From: Algoriphagus pacificus
Lineage (GTDB): Bacteria > Bacteroidota > Bacteroidia > Cytophagales > Cyclobacteriaceae
Length of the DNA stretch: 64,000 nt
NCBI RefSeq assembly: GCF_017254845.1
Contig: NZ_JAFKCU010000001.1
Location: 124,001-188,000, forward strand
Reading direction: 5' to 3'
Each line of letters starts with the position of its first letter. The stretch's first letter is position 1. The notes below the pieces were generated by a model that made no database searches, had not been told where the DNA came from, and saw only the letters and a program-made list of their open reading frames with translations. Positions 32,387 through 39,416 of this stretch are shown here, piece by piece. A program made the translations under genes and the position numbers.

Positions 32387-33340
32387 ATGAATGGATCCAT
32401 CCTTCCCTTATTTCTTGGAGGTCTTATTTTATTTATTTTTTCTATTTCCCGCTTGTCAGCGGTGCTGGAGAATTTTTTTTCAGAAAAATCCAAAACCTAC
32501 ATCCATCAATACACAAGGAACAGTTGGCTTTCTTTATTGGTGGGAATTGTAGTTACTGTCTTGATGGGCTCCTCATCAGCAGTGATTATTCTGACCATCA
32601 TCTTAATAAATGCCAAAGCCCTAAACTTTAGACAATCAATCGGTATCATTCTGGGGGCTAACCTTGGCACAACCATGACCAGCCAATTGATTGCCTTGGA
32701 CATTTCCAGTTTTTCAGTCATTCCCCTAGGCATCGGGCTAATTATTCAGCTTTTCATCAAAAAGGAGCCTTATTCTGAGTATGGAAAAGTCCTTTTCTAT
32801 TTTGGAATGCTGTTTTTTGGAATGTTTGTCATGGAAGAGTCTGTCATGCCACTTCGGGAAAGTGATCTTTTTGAAACTTGGGTCACCAAAGTAGAAGGAA
32901 ATCAATTTCAAGGTGCTTGGGTTGGAGGATTGATTACCCTACTTATACAGTCCTCCAGTGCAACGGTGGGAATTGCTATTCTCCTAGGAAAACAGGGCTT
33001 AATCAATGCAGCAGGAGGTGTTTCCTTGATGCTAGGAGCTGAACTCGGAACTTGTTCTGACACCCTACTTGCCACCATCAAAGGCAAAAGAGCTGCTATT
33101 CGAGCGGGGGTATTTCATTTGGCATTCAATCTGATTTGCATCACTCTAGGATTGATTTTTTTCTCCCAATTTCTAATTCTTGTCAGCTGGATTTCCGATT
33201 CATCTGAATTAGATCATCTCATAGCAAATGCACATGTGATATTCAATGGATTGGGTGTACTCTTATTTTTTCCTTTGATCGGCATTTTTGAAAAAATACT
33301 GGTCAAATTAATCCCTGATAAAGAATCGTTGACTCCCTGA
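32387..33340 (+). CDS. Na/Pi-cotransporter-type membrane protein, short form
   Basis: 317 residues with about eight hydrophobic segments and the two family-specific repeats: LLVGIVVTVLMGSSSAVIIL at about 48-67 and GLITLLIQSSSATVGIAILL at about 185-204 (GSSSA/QSSSAT motifs, substrate binding in the NptA/SLC34 family). The ATG at 32387 is preferred over the TTG at 32378. Bacterial members usually carry a cytosolic PhoU-like C-terminal half of about 250 residues; here the protein ends right after the membrane part, so it is a short variant. It follows the divergent sulfatase and precedes exported sugar enzymes. Transported ion is not established; phosphate is by family, sulfate is a possibility from context. 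Confidence 0.8.
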   Translation: MNGSILPLFLGGLILFIFSISRLSAVLENFFSEKSKTYIHQYTRNSWLSLLVGIVVTVLMGSSSAVIILTIILINAKALNFRQSIGIILGANLGTTMTSQLIALDISSFSVIPLGIGLIIQLFIKKEPYSEYGKVLFYFGMLFFGMFVMEESVMPLRESDLFETWVTKVEGNQFQGAWVGGLITLLIQSSSATVGIAILLGKQGLINAAGGVSLMLGAELGTCSDTLLATIKGKRAAIRAGVFHLAFNLICITLGLIFFSQFLILVSWISDSSELDHLIANAHVIFNGLGVLLFFPLIGIFEKILVKLIPDKESLTP

Positions 33341-33428
33341 AAACTTCTAAATCGCTGCAAGCTTTAAAGAGACTTTCTTTTGATTTGAAGCTTTGCTAAA
33401 TTATATCCTCAACGAGAACCCAAAAAAA

Positions 33429-34943
33429 ATGTCTTCACCCGAAAAGCTGAATCGACGCGAATTCATCGGAACAGCGGCAACCATTGCAGCTTCTTTTTCA
33501 ATTGTCCCCTCTCATGTCATTGCAGGCTTGGGAAAAGTTCCTCCCTCTGATCAGATTACTGTAGCCAATATCGGTTGCGGCACTCAAGGTCTTCGAGAAA
33601 TGGGAGGTTTATTATTAAATCCCCAAATCCGCGTGGTGGCAGTATGTGATTCAAATAAGTACACAGAAGATTACATAGACTGGTCACCTTACGGGATCAG
33701 AGATGATATCAGAGAGGTTTTGGGAGATGATACATGGTGGGAAAAAGCAAATGGAATCCCAGGAGGCAGGGATGTTGGACAGGCTTACGTTGAAAAATAT
33801 TACGCAAAAAACAACCCCGGAGGAACATACAAAGGCTGCAGCTCCTATGAGGATTTTAGAGAGCTTTTTGCAAAAGAGCAAGGAATCGATGTTGTCAAAA
33901 TCATGACTCCTGATCATACCCATGCGCCGATTGCTATGGCAGCCATGGAAAAAGGAATTCATGTGGTAACTCACAAACCCATTTCCAATAGGCTTTTAGA
34001 AGGAAGAAAAGTTATTGAACAGGCTAATAAAACCGGTGTAACCACCCATTTATTGGCATGGTCTGATCGTCCAGAATACCGCCAGATAAAAGCATGGATG
34101 GATGAAGGTTTGATCGGAGATCTTAAAGAAATCCACAATTGGTCTTATCGGCCTGTTTGGCAGCAATGGACCAAAAGACCCACAGAAACCAAACCAATAC
34201 CCAAAGGATTTAACTGGGATTTGTGGCTGGGGCCAGTTCCCGACATGCCGTATCATCCTCACTATACCAACAACGTCTTTCGGGGCTGGTACGATTTCGG
34301 GGGCGGTTCGGTAGCGGACATGGGGCATTATAGTTTGTTTCCGCTTTTCGAAACTTTGGGCATCACAAATTCTCCAATAGTTGCAAAAGCATTTGGCACA
34401 ACCACGCGGGAAGAAATTGATCATGTGTATCATTGGGTGGAAAATAATGTGGCCTTTCCTGCAAGCTGCATGATCAAATGGAAATTCCCTATGCAAGCAT
34501 CTTTGCCAGAATTTGATCTCTTTTGGTATGATGGAGGAATGAAGCCCTTCGCTCCGGAAGAATTGGAAGCAGCAGGAAAAGACACCCCTGAAGAAGGCTT
34601 AATGCTGGTAGGCACAAAAGGCAAAATCTTAGGAGGATTCCGTGGCGAAAACCCAATATTACTTCCGGAAAGCAAAATGGCAAGTAGGCCTGACTCAGAA
34701 AAAATTAATTCCAGAGAGGTAGATCGGAACACGGATATGTGGGTTGAGGCTGTAAAAAATGGAAGTCAAACTCCCGGAAGCTTTACCAGAGCTCAAACTA
34801 TTACTGACACGATCAACCTCGGTGCGATAGCCTTGCGAGCAAATAAAAGAATCGAATTTGATCCCGAACTTGTGAAAATCACAAATGACGAAGCTGCCAA
34901 TCAATTCCTTAGCAGAACTTACAGAGCAGGCTGGGAAATCTAA
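33429..34943 (+). CDS. Exported Gfo/Idh/MocA-family oxidoreductase
   Basis: 504 residues from the ATG at 33429. The N-terminus MSSPEKLNRREFIGTAATIA is a twin-arginine signal (NRREFIG), followed by a Rossmann fold: VANIGCGTQGLREMGG (about 45-60) and the EKP-like motif HVVTHKPISNRL near residue 180. C-terminal region has GWYDFGGGSVADMGHYSLF. Tat export is expected because the cofactor NAD(P) is loaded in the cytoplasm. Such exported members in Bacteroidota often work with TIM-barrel sugar isomerases, as here 54 nt downstream. Substrate (probably a sugar or inositol derivative) unknown. Confidence 0.88.
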   Translation: MSSPEKLNRREFIGTAATIAASFSIVPSHVIAGLGKVPPSDQITVANIGCGTQGLREMGGLLLNPQIRVVAVCDSNKYTEDYIDWSPYGIRDDIREVLGDDTWWEKANGIPGGRDVGQAYVEKYYAKNNPGGTYKGCSSYEDFRELFAKEQGIDVVKIMTPDHTHAPIAMAAMEKGIHVVTHKPISNRLLEGRKVIEQANKTGVTTHLLAWSDRPEYRQIKAWMDEGLIGDLKEIHNWSYRPVWQQWTKRPTETKPIPKGFNWDLWLGPVPDMPYHPHYTNNVFRGWYDFGGGSVADMGHYSLFPLFETLGITNSPIVAKAFGTTTREEIDHVYHWVENNVAFPASCMIKWKFPMQASLPEFDLFWYDGGMKPFAPEELEAAGKDTPEEGLMLVGTKGKILGGFRGENPILLPESKMASRPDSEKINSREVDRNTDMWVEAVKNGSQTPGSFTRAQTITDTINLGAIALRANKRIEFDPELVKITNDEAANQFLSRTYRAGWEI

Positions 34944-34997
34944 AAACAGGCAATAAAATTACCGAACATATATTTTTCAAATCTTAACCCAAACATC

Positions 34998-35951
34998 ATG
35001 AATAACCGAAGAACTTTTCTTAAAAATGCCGGTCTAGCCACTGCCGCAATTGGAATGGGCATACCGCAATTCAGTTTTGGTTCAACAAAAGCTGACCCTT
35101 TGTTTAAAATCTCACTTGCAGAATGGTCTTTGAATAAGGCCCTATTTGCAGGAAAAATCGATCATTTGGATTTTGCAAAACTTGCTAAAGAACATGAGAT
35201 TGATGCTGTAGAATATGTAAATCAATTTTTCAAGGATAAAGCCAAAGACATGGCTTACCTCAGGGAAATGAAAACCCGTGCAGATGGAGAGGGTGTCACC
35301 TCTGTTTTGATCATGTGTGACGGTGAAGGAATGCTTGGAGCGGCAACTTCCGAAGGAAGAAAGCAGACGGTGGAAAACCATAAAAAATGGGTGGAAGCTG
35401 CCAAGTTTTTAGGTTGCCATGCTATACGGGTCAATGCCTATTCGGCAGTTCCCTGGAGTACCAATCCTGCCGATGCCAAAACTGCTATGGATATCACCAG
35501 CTCAGGATTGAGGCAGCTTTGCGAATTTGCTGAGGATTTTGATATCTCTGTGATTATTGAAAATCACGGAGGTTTCTCAAGTGATGCTAAATGGCTGGCA
35601 GAAATGATCAAAGAAACTGCGCATCCTTTAGCGGGCTCATTGCCTGATTTTGGCAACTTCCGAATCGCCAATGAAAACAACAAAGACATTTCTTACGATT
35701 CCTATCGAGGAGTGGATGAATTGATGCCTTATGCTAAAGGAGTCAGTCTAAAGCCAAAAGTTTGGGATGATCAAGGCAGGGAACATCCTTTGGATTTTAC
35801 CAGAATGATGAAAATTGTGTTGTCCCATAATTTTCATAGCTATGTAGGAATCGAGCATGGAGTTGAAGGCAGGGAATGGGAAAGTATCTTCGAAATCAGA
35901 AGAGATCTGGAAGATGTCAGAAGAACTCTGGAAGCTCAAAGAAATAAGTAA
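34998..35951 (+). CDS. Exported sugar phosphate isomerase/epimerase-like TIM-barrel protein
   Basis: 317 residues, xylose-isomerase-like TIM barrel (AP_endonuc_2 family). The N-terminus MNNRRTFLKNAGLATAAIGM is a Tat-like signal (NRRTFLK). Barrel signatures: ISLAEWSLNKALFAG, CHAIRVNAYSA, VIIENHGGFSSD with metal-binding Glu, GSLPDFGNFR, and GVSLKPKVWDDQG. It follows the Gfo/Idh/MocA gene and is closed by its own terminator. Probably isomerises or epimerises a keto sugar produced by that oxidoreductase in the periplasm. Function beyond the fold is inferred. Confidence 0.85.
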   Translation: MNNRRTFLKNAGLATAAIGMGIPQFSFGSTKADPLFKISLAEWSLNKALFAGKIDHLDFAKLAKEHEIDAVEYVNQFFKDKAKDMAYLREMKTRADGEGVTSVLIMCDGEGMLGAATSEGRKQTVENHKKWVEAAKFLGCHAIRVNAYSAVPWSTNPADAKTAMDITSSGLRQLCEFAEDFDISVIIENHGGFSSDAKWLAEMIKETAHPLAGSLPDFGNFRIANENNKDISYDSYRGVDELMPYAKGVSLKPKVWDDQGREHPLDFTRMMKIVLSHNFHSYVGIEHGVEGREWESIFEIRRDLEDVRRTLEAQRNK

Positions 35952-35978
35952 ACATTGGCTTAATTCTAAACTTTTTTC

Positions 35979-36014
35979 AAAGGATTCAGTAAAACAAACT
36001 GAGTCCTTTTTTTT
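35979..36014 (+). terminator. Terminator after TIM-barrel gene
   Basis: AAAGGATTCAGT (35979-35990) pairs with ACTGAGTCCTTT (35998-36009), with one T-G wobble, around AAAACAA; followed by a T run. It lies only 9 nt before the ATG of the next gene. Confidence 0.8.
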
Positions 36015-36022
36015 ATCAACTA

Positions 36023-36385
36023 ATGAAAACTGAATTTTTAGCAACAGTCCCAGTTCTACCTTCCCAAAACATTGCCCGGGATTTGGAATGGTACGAGAAG
36101 AATCTGGGTTTTAAGAAGATTTTTGGAGATGATATGTACGTCGGCATTCATTTAGAGAATGTCTGGCTTCATTTACAATGGCATGCTGACACAGAGGATG
36201 ATCCTTTATTGGGTGGCTCAGTTGCCAGGATTTTTGTCAATAATATTGAGCCTTATTTCAATAGTCTAGTTGCCAAAGGAGTACTTACGAAAGACAAGCT
36301 CCGAAAAAATACTCCATGGGGAACACATGAGTTTGGCCTTTATGACTTAAATAAGAATGCGATTTTCTTTGTGGAGGATGTTTGA
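36023..36385 (+). CDS. Glyoxalase/bleomycin-resistance-like VOC protein
   Basis: 120 residues with a single complete VOC domain: VPVLPSQNIARDLEWYEKNLGFK at the N-terminus, WLHLQWHADTED in the middle and WGTHEFGLYDLNKNAIFFVE at the C-terminus, with likely metal positions H-x-Q-W-H (about 52-56) and final Glu. Such small dimeric proteins bind or chemically modify small molecules; antibiotic binding is only one option. Short leader after the preceding terminator indicates that its promoter overlaps the terminator region or that some read-through occurs. Confidence 0.85.
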   Translation: MKTEFLATVPVLPSQNIARDLEWYEKNLGFKKIFGDDMYVGIHLENVWLHLQWHADTEDDPLLGGSVARIFVNNIEPYFNSLVAKGVLTKDKLRKNTPWGTHEFGLYDLNKNAIFFVEDV

Positions 36386-36467
36386 TAGGCAAACTTATTA
36401 TTATTCTTTTTTCTTGATTAAAAAGTTAAATTCAAACTATTAAAATCTCTTTATAAATATTTGAGCC

Positions 36468-36536
36468 ACCTAGCCTTCAGCATTATGACTGAAGAATTCA
36501 AGCTTTTCTCAAAAGCTGCTAGGTTTTATTTTATCA
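36468..36536 (+). other. Compact three-way-junction element upstream of the 36555 gene
   Basis: ACCTAGC (36468-36474) pairs with GCTAGGT (36518-36524) and encloses two perfect hairpins: CTTCAG/CTGAAG (36475-36480, 36489-36494; 8-nt loop) and AGCTTTT/AAAAGCT (36501-36507, 36511-36517; 3-nt loop). The first hairpin directly continues the 5' strand of the outer stem and the second directly precedes its 3' strand; a 6-nt joint, AATTCA, separates the two. The 3' side runs into TTTTATTTTAT. All pairs are Watson-Crick. It ends about 20 nt before the ATG at 36555. It could be a terminator of the VOC gene, a 5' leader regulator, or a mobile palindrome. Confidence 0.55.
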
Positions 36537-36554
36537 AATTTTATAAAGATTCAA

Positions 36555-37199
36555 ATGAAAAAATATAATACTATCGCTGTCATCGGCGGAACAGGGAAGT
36601 CTGGAAATTATCTTGTTAAAGAACTCCTCGAAAGGAATTATAAAGTAAGGTTACTAGTCAGAAACCCAGAAAAATCTCCTCCCACTAAAGAAAATCTAGA
36701 GATAGTTTTTGGTGATGTTCTAAATCCGGCTTCTATTCGAGAATTACTAAAAGAAAGTGAAGCTGTGATAAGTACTCTTGGTTTAGGAATTCCAATAAGT
36801 CAAAAAACCATATTTTCAGAAACTACAAAAAGTATAGTTGAGGAATTTAAGAGAATTAATTTAAAGCGGTATATAGTACTTTCTAGTTTAAATGTTGATA
36901 CAGACTTAGATGATAAAGGCGATTTTACTAAAGCTGCAACTAAATTCATGTATGACAATTTTCCCATTTCTACTCAAGATAAACAGGATGAGTATGATTT
37001 GTTGAGCAATTCGATTTTAGATTGGACAATTATCCGATCATCCATGATAGAATTAACAGATCAAAAAACTGATTATTTAGCCTCTACAATTGACTGCAAA
37101 GGGCAAAAGATTTCTGCCTCAAGTTTGGCAGAATTCCTAGTTGACCAATTGGAATCTAATGAGTATTTAAAAAAAGCACCATTTATTTGGAATAAATAA
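36555..37199 (+). CDS. NAD(P)-binding NmrA/SDR-a5-like protein
   Basis: 214 residues, atypical short-chain dehydrogenase with N-terminal nucleotide motif AVIGGTGKSGNYLVKELLER (GGTGxxG), LLVRNPEKSPP following beta-2 (Arg suggests NADP), VISTLGLG and DWTIIRSSMIELT. It lacks a classical YxxxK. Relatives act as NAD(P)H sensors or flavin/quinone reductases. Base composition is A+T-rich compared with the neighbours. The gene sits between two palindromic elements (three-way junction before, hairpin after) and may be an acquired unit. Confidence 0.82.
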   Translation: MKKYNTIAVIGGTGKSGNYLVKELLERNYKVRLLVRNPEKSPPTKENLEIVFGDVLNPASIRELLKESEAVISTLGLGIPISQKTIFSETTKSIVEEFKRINLKRYIVLSSLNVDTDLDDKGDFTKAATKFMYDNFPISTQDKQDEYDLLSNSILDWTIIRSSMIELTDQKTDYLASTIDCKGQKISASSLAEFLVDQLESNEYLKKAPFIWNK

Positions 37200-37205
37200 T
37201 TGACT

Positions 37206-37243
37206 AATGGCGTGGGAATTCTCATGCCATTACTTTCCTTTTA
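37206..37243 (+). terminator. Hairpin after the NmrA-like gene
   Basis: AATGGCGTGGG (37206-37216) pairs with CTCATGCCATT (37221-37231), 11 bp including two G-T wobbles, around AATT; a weak T-rich tail (ACTTTCCTTTT) follows. It starts 7 nt after the stop. Confidence 0.55.
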
Positions 37244-37275
37244 AACCAAGAAATTGAAAAACGAAAATATTAACG

Positions 37276-37662
37276 ATGAACCAACAACTAGGACAGCTTG
37301 CTCTCCTCGTCAAAGACTACGACGAAGCAATAAATTACTACACTCAGATACTCGGTTTTGAACTTTTAGAAGACACTAAATTATCAGAAACCAAGAGATG
37401 GGTCCGGGTCTCTCCTCCTGGATCAACTTGCCATTTACTTTTAGCGAAAGCTTCAAATGACAATCAGATAGCACAAATCGGATATCAGGCTGGAGGTCGT
37501 GTGTTTCTGTTTCTTTACACGGATGACTTCTGGAGAGATTACAAAAAATACACAGCCCGAGGAGTGGAGTTTATCCGAGAACCTAGTGAAGAAGAATTTG
37601 GGACGGTTTCTGTGTTTAAAGATCTTTATGGAAACCTTTGGGATTTGATCGAAAAGAAATAA
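37276..37662 (+). CDS. Glyoxalase-like VOC protein
   Basis: 128 residues, single VOC domain: QLGQLALLVKDYDEAINYYTQ at the start, GRVFLFLYTDDFWRDYKKY in the middle and VFKDLYGNLWDLIE at the end, with the final Glu-like metal position in WDLIEK. The closest pattern is the glyoxalase-superfamily proteins annotated as lactoylglutathione lyase-like, but no glutathione pathway is suggested for this organism. Monocistronic or transcribed together with the VF530 gene 51 nt downstream. Confidence 0.85.
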   Translation: MNQQLGQLALLVKDYDEAINYYTQILGFELLEDTKLSETKRWVRVSPPGSTCHLLLAKASNDNQIAQIGYQAGGRVFLFLYTDDFWRDYKKYTARGVEFIREPSEEEFGTVSVFKDLYGNLWDLIEKK

Positions 37663-37713
37663 GCTTCCAAAAAGTAAAAAATCGATAATTTTGATGGCAT
37701 ACCTTTAATCTCG

Positions 37714-37944
37714 ATGGAAACCCAACCAAATAATCCGCTTCACGGAGTAAAACTAGCCGACATGGTCGCTCACTTAGTTGAGTTTTATGGTTGGGAAGAG
37801 CTCGGTCAAAGAATCACCATCCGCTGTTTTACGCACGATCCTTCCATCAATTCCAGTTTGAAATTCCTCAGAAAAACTCCCTGGGCCAGAGAGCGGGTGG
37901 AGGGATTGTATTTGAAGGCTTTGCGGGATGCGAAGAAGAAATAA
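37714..37944 (+). CDS. VF530-family DNA-binding protein (DUF2132)
   Basis: 76 residues closely matching the conserved VF530/DUF2132 family: [41 protein letters not shown] and [19 protein letters not shown] cover almost the whole family consensus. Members are small helical proteins for which double-stranded DNA binding has been reported from structural work on the Vibrio homologue. The biological role is unclear. The lysine-rich end ALRDAKKK is typical. A clear ATG at 37714. Confidence 0.88.
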   Translation: METQPNNPLHGVKLADMVAHLVEFYGWEELGQRITIRCFTHDPSINSSLKFLRKTPWARERVEGLYLKALRDAKKK

Positions 37945-37945
37945 T

Positions 37946-38097
37946 TTTTTCTCGCAGAGTCGCAAGGATTGAGCAATTCCATCAAAACATAGAATTAGAA
38001 TCCTCCAAACTTAGCTCAATTGGTGATTTCTGTTAAAGCTTTACTTTGCTCAACTCTGGGAAACCTTTGCGACCATCGCGGTAAAAAAATTTAGTCA
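37946..38097. repeat. Degenerate inverted repeat in the VF530-dnaN gap
   Basis: TTTTTTCTCGCAGAGTCGCAA (left side, 37945-37965) is matched in inverted form by a segment near 38065-38095 containing TTTGCGACCATCGCGGTAAA; inside these, GATTGAGCAA near 37967 is matched by TTGCTCAACTC near 38046. The arms are imperfect. The pattern recalls the CGCAGAG-rich palindromes dispersed in many Bacteroidota genomes. No gene is visible in this 227-nt gap. Confidence 0.5.
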
Positions 38098-38122
38098 TTT
38101 AATCTTCTCAGATTTAAATGAA

Positions 38123-38152
38123 AAAAGCCCGAAGTATTCTCCGGGCTTTTCG
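38123..38152. terminator. Bidirectional terminator between VF530 gene and dnaN
   Basis: AAAAGCCCG (38123-38131) pairs with CGGGCTTTT (38142-38150) around a 10-nt loop, with A's on the left and T's on the right. It lies about 20 nt beyond the dnaN stop on the minus strand. Confidence 0.8.
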
Positions 38153-38171
38153 TTTTATGGGTTGTGGTTGT

Positions 38172-39296
38172 TTATACGTAGTTATTCAACATCACTGGCA
38201 TTACTAGCATCAGGATGTCTTCATTTTCGTCTTGCTCAGCTGGGACAATTAGACCCGCTCTATTTGGAGCAGAAAACTTCAAAGTCACTTCTTTGCAGGA
38301 AAGGTTATTCAACATCTCCACCAAGAATTTTGCATTGAAGCCGATTTCGATATCCTCTCCATCATGCTCACAAGACAATCTTTCATTTGCTTCATTGGAG
38401 AAGTCAAGATCTTCTGCAGAAATCAACAATTCGCTTCCTGTCAACTTCAATCTTACTTGATGGGTAGTTTTGTTGGCATAAATCGCAATACGTCTCAATG
38501 AACTCAAGATCTCAGATCTATCGATTGTCATCAAGTTAGGATTATCAGCAGGGATTACATTTTCATAATCAGGGAATCGCTCATCAATCAAACGACAGAT
38601 CATCTTGATGCTGTTGAATTTGAAATATGCGTTTGACTGATTGAATTCTACAGTTACTGGAACGTTTTCAGAAGGCAAAGTAGACTTCAAAAGATTCAAA
38701 GCCTTTCTAGGAATAATCAAGCTTGCTGCACTGGAAGAAGCTACATCCACTCTTCTATATCTGATCAATCGGTGACCGTCAGTCGCAACAAAAGTTGTAT
38801 TTGTTGGGCTCAGGTTAATATAAACCCCAGTCATTGCCGGTCTTAATTCATCAGAGCTCGTTGCAAAAATCGTATTTGAAACTGCGCTGGCAAGTACTTC
38901 AGTAGACATATCCACGGTAGTAGCATTGCTGACAGTTGGTATTTTAGGGAAATCAGTCGCGTTTTCGCCTGCCAATCTGTATCGACCATTATCAGAACTG
39001 ATTTCTACAGCGTAAGTATCATGATCGATACTAAAAGTCACTGGTTGTTCCGGTAGATTTTTTAGAGTCTCGATCAATATTCTAGCAGGAACTGCAATAT
39101 TTCCATCCTCTTTAGCCTCCACGTGAATCTCAGTGATCATCGAAGTCTGAAGATCAGAAGCAGTAATGGTCAAAACACTGTCTTGAATCTCAAAAAGGAA
39201 GTTTTCCAAAATAGGAACAACAGGGTTGGTAGTCACCACGCCGTTGATCGCTGAAAGCTGCTTGAGTAAGGCAGAAGAGGAAACAATAAATTTCAT
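38172..39296 (-). CDS. dnaN: DNA polymerase III beta sliding clamp
   Basis: 374 residues forming three clamp domains; as a dimer it encircles DNA and tethers polymerase III. Recognised from MKFIVSSSALLKQLSAINGVV, AVPARILIETLKNLPEQPV (domain 1), ATDGHRLIRYRRV (domain 2, the partner-binding pocket region), and the C-terminal MLVMPVMLNNYV matching the conserved VMPMRL-type end. Start ATG at 39296. Here it is far from dnaA and is separated by 120 nt from the gld operon upstream on the same strand, as often in Bacteroidota. Confidence 0.96.
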   Translation of the reverse strand: MKFIVSSSALLKQLSAINGVVTTNPVVPILENFLFEIQDSVLTITASDLQTSMITEIHVEAKEDGNIAVPARILIETLKNLPEQPVTFSIDHDTYAVEISSDNGRYRLAGENATDFPKIPTVSNATTVDMSTEVLASAVSNTIFATSSDELRPAMTGVYINLSPTNTTFVATDGHRLIRYRRVDVASSSAASLIIPRKALNLLKSTLPSENVPVTVEFNQSNAYFKFNSIKMICRLIDERFPDYENVIPADNPNLMTIDRSEILSSLRRIAIYANKTTHQVRLKLTGSELLISAEDLDFSNEANERLSCEHDGEDIEIGFNAKFLVEMLNNLSCKEVTLKFSAPNRAGLIVPAEQDENEDILMLVMPVMLNNYV

Positions 39297-39416
39297 ATCG
39301 AAGGGCTTATTAAATTTAATTCTTGCAATGGGGGTAAATTTATAAATAAAATCGATTCAGAACCGTCCCGATTCAGAAAGACTCGAAATTATTATCCACA
39401 AATAGCACTTTTTTAG

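Noticed and set aside
29110-35951. Polysaccharide utilisation locus
   Set aside because: Sulfatases and sugar enzymes are present, but no SusC/SusD pair, no polysaccharide lyase or glycan hydrolase, and strands alternate.
36390-36540. tRNA or known riboswitch in the intergenic region
   Set aside because: The three-way fold is too small for a tRNA (no anticodon/T-arm consensus, no CCA) and no riboswitch core motif was recognised.
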